Assembly: GCA_017613135.1 (NCBI GenBank)
Contig: JAGAEN010000003.1
Coordinates: 1 to 41,937 of the forward strand
Origin: Candidatus Saccharimonadota bacterium
GTDB taxonomy: Bacteria; Patescibacteriota; Saccharimonadia; Saccharimonadales; Saccharimonadaceae
DNA length: 41,937 nucleotides
Direction: 5' to 3'
In this document: positions 33,825 through 41,937 of the stretch, one piece after another
How the letters are laid out: the number at the start of each line of letters is the position of its first letter
Position numbering within the stretch: position 1 is the first letter of the stretch
The notes under the pieces: model-generated
Seen by the model: the letters and a program-made list of their open reading frames with translations, nothing else
Told to the model about the DNA's origin: nothing
The model's database searches: none
Translations under genes and position numbers: made by a program

Positions 33825-33853
33825 CAAAAATAGCACCCGTATAGGGTGCTATT
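33825..33853 (-). terminator. Intrinsic terminator of the giant YDG/MBG-repeat gene
   Basis: Ten-base-pair perfect stem AATAGCACCC / GGGTGCTATT with a 5-nt loop, followed on the minus strand by TTTTT. Confidence 0.8.
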
Positions 33854-33863
33854 AATTATGAGA

Positions 33864-36800
33864 TTATTTATTTCGCTTAATTGCTACATAGGCAAAACTA
33901 ATCAACGGGCAAATCACTACAGCTACAAGTCCAGTTGCTACCGCACCGCCAGTTACACCAGTAAACACACCAGTGTCAGCCGCAGCCGGCTCATTATGAG
34001 ACGGATTAATATTCACAAATTTAGTCTTTGCTACGCCGCCGTTATTAAATAGCACTGAAACTTTATGTTCACCTAAACCTAACGAATCAACATATTCCTT
34101 CTTCAAACTAATAATCGTACTACCACTCCTAGAATCATAATCTGCGTCGTCAACTAATTCGCTGTCTACATACACACTGCCGCCAGTCTCAAACAAATCA
34201 TATTCTGCGTTAATTTCAAATTCGACTGCGCCATCCTCACCAATGATATGTTCCTGACCATCGCCTTTTGCCACATCATACTGTTCTGTATACCCAAGTA
34301 CCGGCACAGAAACATCAATCGTAGTGTAATTCGTCGCGTCACCATTCTTAGTATAAGTAGCTGGATAATTATTCATACCAGCAGTAATCAGGGCGGTTGG
34401 GTCAGTCCAAGCAAAGCCTTCTGATAGCGTACCGAGATCAGCTAAGGTCTTACCCACCTCAGCCGAAAGACTAGAAGTCATTTCACTCGGTTCACTAGAA
34501 GCAGCTTTATTAATCGTAAATGTACCACTAGTTACTGGGATATTATAATTCGTACCTTCCTTCGAACCAACCGTAAAGGTATGGTCGCCAGCATTAATAA
34601 ATGCTTCATGATCACCAACCATATAGTCATCAGTTGTAAAGGTCATCGAAGAACCATTAACTGTACCAGTTACTGTAATAACAGGCTCAAGTGCCCCACC
34701 AGTATAAGTTTGTGCCGGAGCAGTAGCAACCACATCAGTAATTACAGCAGGATTAATGGAGAATGCGAGCGCCGGAAGTGAAGCGGTATAATTACCGGTA
34801 CCGGTAATCGTCGCTGTAGCTGGACCAGCATTTACGTTGTTGTCATAACTTATCGTATAGTCAGTGTTAAATACTAAAGTAGTCTCTTTCGAACTGTTGC
34901 CATCGAGATCTACTGTCACGGTCACACTTGGTTCCTTAGCCTCGCCGGTGTAAGAAAACTCAGTCGCACTTAGTACGGCAGTAGCATTATCAGCACCAAG
35001 TGTAAACGGTGAAATTACTGCACTGCCGGTAGTCTCTGCTACCTTTAAGCCGCCAGCGAATTGATAATATAGATAAGCGTCATCATCAAGCGTAATCTGG
35101 ACATATACATCAGTGTAACTTCCAGCATTAGCGCTTGTGAAGTGTGCTGCTGAGATACTAAACCCATCATCAACTAGCAAATCATCGTCCGAAAGCACAG
35201 CATTAGTCACAGTTGCATTAGTGGTGCCATCGTAAACTTTATTTACCACTGTCACGCTTGAAATTAAAATCGTCTTTTTCACAACTACCAAGTGGTAACT
35301 TGCCGAACCTTCAGCGTAAGTAGCAGTCTCTGCCGCAGTAGCTGTAATGTCAGCCTCACCCACACCCTGAATCGTCACAGCACCAGAAGCAGGATCAACA
35401 GCCGCTACTGCAGTATTAGAAGAAACATACGAAATCGCACCATCACCATCGCTTGTGGCAGAATAAGTAAAGTTCACATCTCCATAAGTCTTATTTATTG
35501 TGGTGCCAGTCACGTCGCCAATCGTCACCGTTTGCGGAAGCTTTGCTACCACATTGATATCCTTCATAGCCATACCCGTATAATTATTTCGGCCATTAGC
35601 TACAACGTGTACTGTGTGCCCTACGACACCATCATTACCTGAGATTTCAAGAATATAGTCACAATCAGGGTCCCCATCATCTGCACATCTTACCAAAGTC
35701 GTACCATCTACGCTCAAACTAATTTCGTTTGGAGCCAAAATGTGATCCTCAACAATCGAGCTAGGCGCCGTCATATTCCCTGTGTTAAAACCCCGTGGCT
35801 CAATATTGAATTCAAGCATGATTGGATCAGCACCAGCAGTAAAGTTACCCTTACCAGTTACTGAAATAGTAGCAGCACCAACCCTATCGTTATTATGATA
35901 CTCTAGCTCATAATCAGTTCCCGGGACCAAAGTAGAAAGACCACCATGTATGTTTGCAGTAACAATTACTTCTGGCTCTACGCCACCAGGAGCAAAACTC
36001 TTCGTGCTACCACCTACAATAGACATATGTTCTCTATCCAAGGTGTAAGGTGAAATAGTCTTAGTCGTATTATAATTTGAAGCATTCAAAACATAGTGAT
36101 TAGCTGCCGAACCAGCCAAATTTACGCTAACATGCACATCTTTATTCTCACCCGCGTTTTCATCGTCGAAACTAGCCGTTGCGGTATATTCTTCATTAGA
36201 AAGCGCCCTATCTTCAAAAGTCACTCCAGTCACTATAGCAGTTGACGTACCGTCATAGGTTTTGTCAGCAATCGTCGCACCTGTAATATCAAGCGGTCGC
36301 TTCAACACATGTACAGTATAGCAAGACCTTGTCGCTGCATAATCTTCCGTCTCGGCTACCCAAGCACAAATTTCAACATCACCAGGTTCACCCACGCCAA
36401 CTGTATCGCTATCGGGAATTGTATGCGCAACAGTACCAGAACCATCATCGTCTGGATGATATTCGGAAATCGCCCCGTCACCAGTTGTCACAGACTTAGT
36501 AATCGTAAAATCAGCATCTCCATAATGCTTAGTGATTTCAGTAATTGGATTATTCTCGCTATCGCGGAATGTCACCACTTGATTTGGCTTCACTGCCGGA
36601 GTATCAGTCCTCGTCACATGAATCGTTGCATTCATAGTCGGCAAATGCTCACCATCAAATCCAGAAGTCCCACCGACCATCAAAGCGTTAGAAATAGAAA
36701 CAGTATAATCGCCAGCCGGAGTGTCCTTATCGACACTGTAAACGGCAATCATCACTGGGTCACTTGGACCAGCTTCGCTACCGACAAAACTCGAATCCGT

Positions 36801-37151
36801 ATACATTAATCTCTTAAAACCATCAGACGAAAAATCCGCAACGGTCGTCTGGCCAGAACCACCAGCAGCAGTCAAACTTTGTAAAACTATGTAACCATTT
36901 CCATCATTAGTTTCATTGATAGAAAAATCACCTTGTCTAGTATAAAAAGTACCGCCGCCAATGGTTCTGAGATACATATAAGCAGTTGCACCCGTAATTC
37001 CATCAAGAGGAACACTCACGCTATCGTAAAAGTAATCACTTGCCGTCGCAAAAACGTTCATAAAAGTAAAGCATACCAGCAAAAGTGATATCAACCCCAC
37101 TATAAGTTTATTTGTTTTTTTATTATTTGGCTTTTTTCTAACTCTTTTCAT
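33864..37151 (-). CDS. Large secreted repeat protein (YDG/MBG/Ig-like) with sortase-like tail
   Basis: 1095 residues. A basic N-terminus and hydrophobic helix (about 16-36) form a signal peptide. Two YDG domains (ADKTYDGTSTAIVTGV; VNKVYDGTTNATVTNA) alternate with MBG-like units (FSYTGEAKEPSVTV..YDNNVNAGPATATITGTGNYT) and Ig-like TYGD segments. The C-terminus has AAADTG, a hydrophobic helix and the basic end KRNK, the layout of a sortase signal although LPxTG itself is absent. It is probably displayed on the cell surface by the sortase at 7423-7914; the ligand is unknown. AGGAG precedes the ATG, with TGCTATAAT upstream. Confidence 0.85.
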   Translation of the reverse strand: MKRVRKKPNNKKTNKLIVGLISLLLVCFTFMNVFATASDYFYDSVSVPLDGITGATAYMYLRTIGGGTFYTRQGDFSINETNDGNGYIVLQSLTAAGGSGQTTVADFSSDGFKRLMYTDSSFVGSEAGPSDPVMIAVYSVDKDTPAGDYTVSISNALMVGGTSGFDGEHLPTMNATIHVTRTDTPAVKPNQVVTFRDSENNPITEITKHYGDADFTITKSVTTGDGAISEYHPDDDGSGTVAHTIPDSDTVGVGEPGDVEICAWVAETEDYAATRSCYTVHVLKRPLDITGATIADKTYDGTSTAIVTGVTFEDRALSNEEYTATASFDDENAGENKDVHVSVNLAGSAANHYVLNASNYNTTKTISPYTLDREHMSIVGGSTKSFAPGGVEPEVIVTANIHGGLSTLVPGTDYELEYHNNDRVGAATISVTGKGNFTAGADPIMLEFNIEPRGFNTGNMTAPSSIVEDHILAPNEISLSVDGTTLVRCADDGDPDCDYILEISGNDGVVGHTVHVVANGRNNYTGMAMKDINVVAKLPQTVTIGDVTGTTINKTYGDVNFTYSATSDGDGAISYVSSNTAVAAVDPASGAVTIQGVGEADITATAAETATYAEGSASYHLVVVKKTILISSVTVVNKVYDGTTNATVTNAVLSDDDLLVDDGFSISAAHFTSANAGSYTDVYVQITLDDDAYLYYQFAGGLKVAETTGSAVISPFTLGADNATAVLSATEFSYTGEAKEPSVTVTVDLDGNSSKETTLVFNTDYTISYDNNVNAGPATATITGTGNYTASLPALAFSINPAVITDVVATAPAQTYTGGALEPVITVTGTVNGSSMTFTTDDYMVGDHEAFINAGDHTFTVGSKEGTNYNIPVTSGTFTINKAASSEPSEMTSSLSAEVGKTLADLGTLSEGFAWTDPTALITAGMNNYPATYTKNGDATNYTTIDVSVPVLGYTEQYDVAKGDGQEHIIGEDGAVEFEINAEYDLFETGGSVYVDSELVDDADYDSRSGSTIISLKKEYVDSLGLGEHKVSVLFNNGGVAKTKFVNINPSHNEPAAADTGVFTGVTGGAVATGLVAVVICPLISFAYVAIKRNK

Positions 37152-37175
37152 ACTGCTCCTATTGATGTTATGTTT

Positions 37176-37184
37176 ATTATAGCA
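37176..37184 (-). promoter_or_regulatory. Extended -10 for the YDG/MBG-repeat gene
   Basis: Minus-strand TGCTATAAT, giving a leader of about 18 nt with AGGAG. Confidence 0.55.
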
Positions 37185-37212
37185 TTACTTTTAAAAACCG
37201 TAAACATAATAA

Positions 37213-40200
37213 CTACCACGAAATTTCCTGATAAGCCGGCGAACTAGGGCTTAGGAGTGATCTATAAATCACATTCGCATCAAGTAAATCGACGACGCTA
37301 TCACCATTCAAATCAGCCAAAATCATTTCAATTGGAGTCAATGCACGGTATGCAGGTGAGCTAGGATTAAGAAGCGAACGATATATTACATTTGAATCAA
37401 GTAAATCAATCGTACCGTCACCACCAGTCAGATTCCCTTTCAAGGCTACTATCGCCTGGTCACAATCCCCAATACTGTAATGGTTGGTCCGCTGTTCACC
37501 AGCCGTAGTCACATCCCATTCATACAATTTGACCCATTCACCATTCCTAAGGCCGACCACCACTACTGGCATCTCCGAAATCACCGTCAATGTCCCGCCC
37601 TCCACTATTACATTTACATTATCAGGTGTCCTAATATCTACTAGTATTTCACCATGTGGTTCGTCTGGCTGCGACACATCAGTAATCGTACCGTCATTGT
37701 TAACCTGGAAACCATCGTCACGAAATACTTCATCATCATTCACATATTCAATATTCACGTTATGTCCTGTATAGCTACCATTTCCAGAACCTCCATGCCA
37801 ATCTGGTTCATCAACATCACTATCGGACACCATAAACCCTACTTCCACATTATTCACCCCATCAAAGGCTTCGTTATTGTAATCTAGATTATATGTATAT
37901 CCAGCGTTTAATTGCGCCCCAGTCACCATCGTGAAACCATCTAAATTAGATAAGTCCACGGGCTCAGGATTTCTGTAACCATATTCATCCTCTTCCCCAA
38001 ATCTATAACCATCATAACCTACCCATAATTTGTAATTCGTTCCATCATCAAAACCATCACCAGTCAAAGTAGCCTGTACGTCAGTGTTAATTGCCACACG
38101 ATATGACGACCAGCCCGTTTGCATGAATGAGTCGCTATCCGCACTAAATCTAAATGACTCAATTTTTGGTTCCTCAGTAAATATATAATTATCGTGTATT
38201 ACCTTAACCAAGCCATCACCGACTTCTAATACTAATGTATACATCACGCCGTCCGAATCATTGTTTGGCGCAACTAAATTCACAGAATATCCATCGCGAT
38301 TTAATTCTGCACCGGTCAAAGTACCTTCGTCGACAACTGTCCCTGCCGGAGCAGACCACCACTCCTCGTCAGTATCACCATTATAATAAAGCGTATAATT
38401 ATAAGTCACACTATCATCAAAACCATTGCCAAGGTAGTGCAAAACCGGGCTCTTACTTACATCAAATGACGATCTTCTGACAGTCGCCCCGCTGCTCGTC
38501 ACAAACATCGAACCACCAATACCACCGCCTGCGCCCATCGCAACGACATCTCCACCATCATAGGTCAAGATTGAGCTTACCCAACCTTCATATAAATAAT
38601 ACATAGTTCCACCTTGACGAAGTCCATCAATTTCCAAACTAAAATCATACATTTTTTCATACCCAGAGCTACCTTCGTCCGGATCAAATTCTGGCAATGT
38701 TAAGGTCAAACCGTCAACCAAGATAGCTACCCCCGAATTTAATTCTGCCCCCGTCACCGTAAATGTGCGGCTATAAATTACTTCACCATTTTCTTTAGTT
38801 TTTGCGACTATATCATATGTTTGACTATTATTATATCGTTCACCCCTAACCTCTAGTTGTAAAGGATGGGTCGCATCATGTCGGGCCGGATCAATCACGT
38901 CGCCATCAATCCTTGTGCCATCCGAATAGAACATCGAAGCATCAAAGCGTGGAATATTATTATCTTCGTAAACCACTAGATAAAAGACGTCACTGCTAGT
39001 CTGCGGCTCTGCATATTGTTGATAAACAAAACGTTGCTGATTGTAACCATGGAAATCTGCACCTACCGTATTAATCGAAATACTAAGTGTAAATGGAGAG
39101 TATTCTTGTAAGCCAAAAATCGCCGGAATCAAAAGCGGCACACCTTGTAATTCCAAGTCCTCACCAGCCACAACAAGTGGCTCATCAGAATACAAATAGC
39201 CACCACCATTCCCGCTTATGCTATATGTTATATAATAATTCATATTAGCCGTCGCCCTAGTTGTATGAAGCATCACTTCTAGACCTTGTGCATCATTTAC
39301 CGTAAAAGTATACTCTCGCCGCCATCCGGAATTATTCACATTAGCAACTAGCTGTTGGCCACCTTGATTAATTCCATCAATAATTATGTCACCGAGCGGA
39401 GCAAAATTTGCATCTACCACCCTAAAATAAAGGTCAACTTGATCGTTCTCTCTATCATATAAGGAAATATATGCACTAGCATGTTCAGCAGTTAAATCCA
39501 AAGCTATTTCACGCGTGTCAGTCACCTCGGTAGCTTCTGCTTTAAACTGATAATAATCCGAGTGACCTACGTTAACCGAATAATTATTCCCGATTAGTAA
39601 ATTCTTTAATTTGTAAGTCACCGTTATAGGAGCATTATAATTTGGAATTTGGTATTCATTATTGGTGAGTGCGAGTTCTACGTTATTTTGTTTAACTGAA
39701 ATAATGTCAATGTTTTGACTCCCGATGGCCGTTGGTCGAACTATGATGTTTTTCTGGACACCAGAACCTTGCTCTCTACCGACACTTGGGCTAATATAGT
39801 ATTGCCCCGAAAGATAATAAGTGTCATCAAAAGCAATCTGGGGCCTAAGCTCCTCATATATTACTGTCCCATTGTCTGCAGGAGACAAATTCTGCCTACC
39901 ATCCATCCACCAGTTGCTCGTCGGATAGTAATAATATGTATCGCCCTGTGTTATACCATCCACTCTGATGCCAACTCGCACGGGCTCCGTATTATTAGAA
40001 ACTCTAAAATAATATCCGCCCTCGCCATCATCAATTGGTACCAAATCCGTACCATTCTGAAATGCCGACACCACGGTCATACTGAGCCCGTCGTAAGACG
40101 TAGTCCAGTACTCCTGATCGCCCGGAAATGCTACGGCCAGTTTTGTACCCAGAAATCCTATTGTAGCAAAAAATACCGCTACAAAGGCAAGCAAAAAACT

Positions 40201-40251
40201 GCTAAAATCTATTCGTTTTTGTTTGATTTTAAAATCACACCTTTTTTTCAT
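37213..40251 (-). CDS. Large secreted protein with C-terminal dockerin
   Basis: 1012 residues. The signal peptide has a basic stretch then a hydrophobic core (about 17-40) ending near AVAFPGD. A long beta-rich region holds repeated units ending in a TGAELN.. or TGAQLN.. phrase (at least three seen). The last ~80 residues contain two dockerin-like Ca-binding repeats, GDGTIDLLDSNVIYRSLLNP and LNGDSVVDLLDANVIYRSLL. Dockerins bind cohesins in multiprotein surface assemblies; no cohesin is seen here. No membrane or sortase tail is present, so retention may depend on the dockerin. Tyr/Asp/Asn-rich composition fits an extracellular adhesin or glycan binder, which is inference. AAGGAG precedes the ATG. 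Confidence 0.83.
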   Translation of the reverse strand: MKKRCDFKIKQKRIDFSSFLLAFVAVFFATIGFLGTKLAVAFPGDQEYWTTSYDGLSMTVVSAFQNGTDLVPIDDGEGGYYFRVSNNTEPVRVGIRVDGITQGDTYYYYPTSNWWMDGRQNLSPADNGTVIYEELRPQIAFDDTYYLSGQYYISPSVGREQGSGVQKNIIVRPTAIGSQNIDIISVKQNNVELALTNNEYQIPNYNAPITVTYKLKNLLIGNNYSVNVGHSDYYQFKAEATEVTDTREIALDLTAEHASAYISLYDRENDQVDLYFRVVDANFAPLGDIIIDGINQGGQQLVANVNNSGWRREYTFTVNDAQGLEVMLHTTRATANMNYYITYSISGNGGGYLYSDEPLVVAGEDLELQGVPLLIPAIFGLQEYSPFTLSISINTVGADFHGYNQQRFVYQQYAEPQTSSDVFYLVVYEDNNIPRFDASMFYSDGTRIDGDVIDPARHDATHPLQLEVRGERYNNSQTYDIVAKTKENGEVIYSRTFTVTGAELNSGVAILVDGLTLTLPEFDPDEGSSGYEKMYDFSLEIDGLRQGGTMYYLYEGWVSSILTYDGGDVVAMGAGGGIGGSMFVTSSGATVRRSSFDVSKSPVLHYLGNGFDDSVTYNYTLYYNGDTDEEWWSAPAGTVVDEGTLTGAELNRDGYSVNLVAPNNDSDGVMYTLVLEVGDGLVKVIHDNYIFTEEPKIESFRFSADSDSFMQTGWSSYRVAINTDVQATLTGDGFDDGTNYKLWVGYDGYRFGEEDEYGYRNPEPVDLSNLDGFTMVTGAQLNAGYTYNLDYNNEAFDGVNNVEVGFMVSDSDVDEPDWHGGSGNGSYTGHNVNIEYVNDDEVFRDDGFQVNNDGTITDVSQPDEPHGEILVDIRTPDNVNVIVEGGTLTVISEMPVVVVGLRNGEWVKLYEWDVTTAGEQRTNHYSIGDCDQAIVALKGNLTGGDGTIDLLDSNVIYRSLLNPSSPAYRALTPIEMILADLNGDSVVDLLDANVIYRSLLSPSSPAYQEISW

Positions 40252-40277
40252 AGTGAACTTACACTCCTTATGCTTTC

Positions 40278-40283
40278 ATTATA
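40278..40283 (-). promoter_or_regulatory. -10 for the dockerin protein gene
   Basis: Minus-strand TATAAT about 26 nt upstream of ATG 40251, with AAGGAG in the leader. Confidence 0.5.
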
Positions 40284-40315
40284 CACAGCAGAATTATATT
40301 TGTAAACATTTTTAT

Positions 40316-40338
40316 TAAAAAGCCCCCACACGGGGGGC
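40316..40338 (-). terminator. Intrinsic terminator after the 85-residue gene
   Basis: GCCCCC/GGGGGC stem with a short loop, followed on the minus strand by TTTTTAATAAAA. Confidence 0.75.
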
Positions 40339-40351
40339 AAGGGGAAAAATT

Positions 40352-40609
40352 CTAGCGTACCTTTACGGCACGCGCCATAATGATTTTAGATGCAGCAAGC
40401 ATCTCATTATCGGTCTTGATGAGTCCTGCCGGAATTCCGGCCGCTATCAGCATTTTCCGCAGTTCATTCTTCTCCTCTTCATGAGTAAACTCAGGTTCGG
40501 TCGCAAAACGCGAAAACAGTTTCGAAGCACCGACGCCTCTCACAAAACGCTGATAAAACTCTTCCTTTTTCAGTCCATTAATAAAGTTCAATAATTCCGT
40601 ATATTTCAT
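40352..40609 (-). CDS. 85-residue hypothetical protein
   Basis: Small, soluble, helix-rich and charged (EFYQRFVRGVGASKLFSRF, HEEEKNELRKMLIAAG, and a basic end RAVKVR). No family recognised. The only ribosome-site candidate is a run of eight G on the gene strand (40622-40615), 5 nt before the ATG. A strong terminator follows. It lies 68 nt after the 271-residue gene in the same direction, possibly on the same transcript. Confidence 0.6.
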   Translation of the reverse strand: MKYTELLNFINGLKKEEFYQRFVRGVGASKLFSRFATEPEFTHEEEKNELRKMLIAAGIPAGLIKTDNEMLAASKIIMARAVKVR

Positions 40610-40677
40610 ATTGTCCCCCCCCTAAACACAAAAATACGAGTTACATAACCTTATTATAGCACATATTGATAAAAATG

Positions 40678-41493
40678 TCAATAGTATTTACTATTTCTTT
40701 CCTGTTCCTTCTCCATCTCGTCGATTTCGTAAGCAAATGCAATAGCATAATACTCTTCCACGACATCTCGGTCGTATCGCATACGTGTAGCCATAGCCGG
40801 AGTTTGATTTTTGTTTTCACTTGTCCAAAAATCACGTGGCGTAAATCGTCGAGTTTTGTATTTAGAAGAAAGTGCATTAAGACCATTTAAATGCTTTATC
40901 ACGTTATTATGAGACCTCTCCCGCGCTTTATTATAATAATCTGCATCCTCCTTTTGCCAACCACCATTTCTCATGTCTACATATTTATAAGCTAAATGTT
41001 CGAGCACTGAACGACGAAAGCCCCTGGCATATTCTAAGTCCTTATCCTTGTCCGGCTCATTAGATTCTCGAATGGCCTTTAAAAGCGCGTCGCTTCGCTT
41101 ATCATAGTATTCTCCAGCCTGGGCTTCGATAGTCTGATAAAGTTCCTCTTCCTTAAAATAAGCGACAATCGGCTCCTCAAGCTCTGCGGCTTTTACCATC
41201 GTGTCACCAGTATTCTGTCTATTAGCCTGGTGCACTTTCTCTTCCATATTTTGCCACATATCACGATAATCGTCCTCCCAACGCTCAAATTCCTTTTGAG
41301 GCACGTGCTTTTCACCATTGTCGTTGGAGCGCTTGAGACGCATAGCAAAATCAACCTGAATATCACAAACTTCTTTAGCAAAACGTTTCGCCATCGATTC
41401 TGGACTCGTACGTAAAGGCTCAGCCTCACTTCTTAAACTATCCCACACACTAGAATTAGTATTAGAATTAGTTATTAATTTTTCACCAGTCAT
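40678..41493 (-). CDS. 271-residue hypothetical protein
   Basis: Soluble, strongly charged, mostly helical (Glu/Lys/Arg-rich, e.g. EFERWEDDYRDMWQNMEEKV, DEMEKEQERNSKYY). No signal peptide, membrane helix or recognisable catalytic motif. TGATAATAT ends 6 nt before the ATG, so the message may be leaderless. It sits directly downstream of the second FISUMP gene on the same strand with a ~100-nt gap. Confidence 0.65.
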   Translation of the reverse strand: MTGEKLITNSNTNSSVWDSLRSEAEPLRTSPESMAKRFAKEVCDIQVDFAMRLKRSNDNGEKHVPQKEFERWEDDYRDMWQNMEEKVHQANRQNTGDTMVKAAELEEPIVAYFKEEELYQTIEAQAGEYYDKRSDALLKAIRESNEPDKDKDLEYARGFRRSVLEHLAYKYVDMRNGGWQKEDADYYNKARERSHNNVIKHLNGLNALSSKYKTRRFTPRDFWTSENKNQTPAMATRMRYDRDVVEEYYAIAFAYEIDEMEKEQERNSKYY

Positions 41494-41499
41494 AAATAT

Positions 41500-41508
41500 A
41501 TATTATCA
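41500..41508 (-). promoter_or_regulatory. Leaderless extended -10 for the 271-residue protein
   Basis: Minus-strand TGATAATAT, then ATATTT, then ATG 41493; 6-nt spacing. Confidence 0.5.
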
Positions 41509-41589
41509 TATTAACTTGTCATCACAAAACTTGACAATTCAATTAAAAAACATTATTACCCGGGGTTTAAGAAGACGGTAATTAGATAA

Positions 41590-41937
41590 CTACTGAGATA
41601 CGCAGCGGACCGAGAATCCGGAGTACTTGTCGCGGTTATCCGTCCCGGGGTAGACCCAGCTACTGAAGAGGTACAGGCGGTAGGCGTTGCTGCTACTGTT
41701 CGCAGAAGACGACCAATAGAAGCCGATGCTGTTACGATCGTACGCCCGGGCACCACTCCAGTACCCGGAGTAAACAAAGTTATTTGGGAATGAACGCCAC
41801 TTAACAGACTGAGTAGAGCCTGCGGTGCTAGACTGGTTTTGACCAGTACCACCCATCACTCGGTCTAGGTAGGAGAAGCCACCTACACGCCAAGTACTGC
41901 TGGCTTCTTGGTTGTCTAGTTCTCCAGTAGATGTATA
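41590..41937 (-). CDS. FISUMP-domain protein, 3' end
   Basis: The frame is open to the right edge; 115 residues are visible, ending VRCVSQ and TAG. It matches the left FISUMP gene: STWRVGGFSYLDRVMGGTGQN, PNNFVYSGYWSGARA, FYWSSSA, YLFSSWVYPGT and SGFSVRCV. Same role inferred (surface ligand-binding domain). Its last 50 codons are the second copy of the candidate variable region. N-terminal domains and the signal peptide lie outside the window. Confidence 0.85.
   Translation of the reverse strand, partial: YTSTGELDNQEASSTWRVGGFSYLDRVMGGTGQNQSSTAGSTQSVKWRSFPNNFVYSGYWSGARAYDRNSIGFYWSSSANSSSNAYRLYLFSSWVYPGTDNRDKYSGFSVRCVSQ
41611..41763 (-). repeat. Candidate DGR variable region (right copy)
   Basis: 153-bp gap-free counterpart of 972-1124. 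Most differing codons end in C or T in both copies and change at positions 1 and 2. The end is marked by GTCCGCTGCGT. A 6-bp inverted repeat TTGTCA/TGACAA lies downstream at 41516-41537. Confidence 0.6.

Noticed and set aside
36309-36809. 166-residue plus-strand ORF
   Set aside because: Antisense to the YDG/MBG repeat gene, low complexity, no ribosome site.
39715-40305. 196-residue plus-strand ORF
   Set aside because: Antisense to the dockerin gene and its signal peptide; no coding features.
41556-41852. 98-residue frame antiparallel partner of the previous item
   Set aside because: Out of frame with the conserved FISUMP end and without a ribosome site; it is similar to 877-1203 only because the DNA is similar.
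1-41937. Reverse transcriptase, template repeat or CRISPR array
   Set aside because: No RT-like frame (no YxDD-type protein), no third copy of the FISUMP invariant blocks, and no array of regularly spaced repeats was seen.

Overview
The window looks like part of the chromosome of a Patescibacteria/CPR bacterium, most likely a host-associated Saccharibacteria (TM7) relative. This is inferred from the gene set (FISUMP-domain surface proteins, sortase, class III ribonucleotide reductase, minimal Fe-S genes, compact convergent genes), not from a marker-gene search. TGA is an ordinary stop here (for example at 1146-1148), so the standard bacterial code applies.

Layout. 1-1148: 3' part of a large surface protein (InlB-like repeat plus FISUMP domain). 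1194-5443: membrane protein, CAP protein, beta-lactamase-like hydrolase and CapA-like protein. 5478-12641: a GH97 alpha-glucosidase-like enzyme and a GT4/GH57 pair with no visible export signals (an intracellular alpha-glucan theme), with a sortase, a YgjP-type metalloprotease, a P-loop kinase, and a polysaccharide deacetylase directly behind tRNA-Trp. 12662-19492: rpmG, an overlooked 59-residue zinc protein, and a tight operon (DUF916-like protein, cysteine desulfurase, IscU, GpsA, UvrD/nuclease). 19536-22290: nrdG and nrdD with tandem NrdR-box-like operators. 22484-25076: a 2.6-kb accessory island between 12-bp direct repeats, one of which is the 3' end of tRNA-Val. 25171-33809: housekeeping genes (prfA, prmC, HtrA, lepB, rmuC, rubrerythrin, SDR, CDF) and two tRNA-Thr genes. 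33864-40251: two giant secreted surface proteins, one with a sortase-like tail and one with a dockerin. 40352-41937: two unknown genes and the 3' end of a second FISUMP protein.

Most notable signals. (1) The two FISUMP genes at opposite ends share an equal-length 153-bp, indel-free C-terminal segment. In it I counted 38 base differences, 33 of them at codon positions 1 and 2 and only 5 at position 3. That is the signature expected of variable regions rewritten by a diversity-generating retroelement, whose reverse transcriptase and template would lie outside this window. (2) Ten genes have an extended -10 (TGn plus a TANAAT-like hexamer) ending exactly 6 nt before the ATG, pointing to systematic leaderless transcription. 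(3) The tRNA-Val island carries a six-zinc-finger protein with an inserted nuclease-like domain plus an overlapping unknown gene, and no integrase. (4) nrdDG has a textbook promoter with two NrdR-like boxes 33 bp apart.
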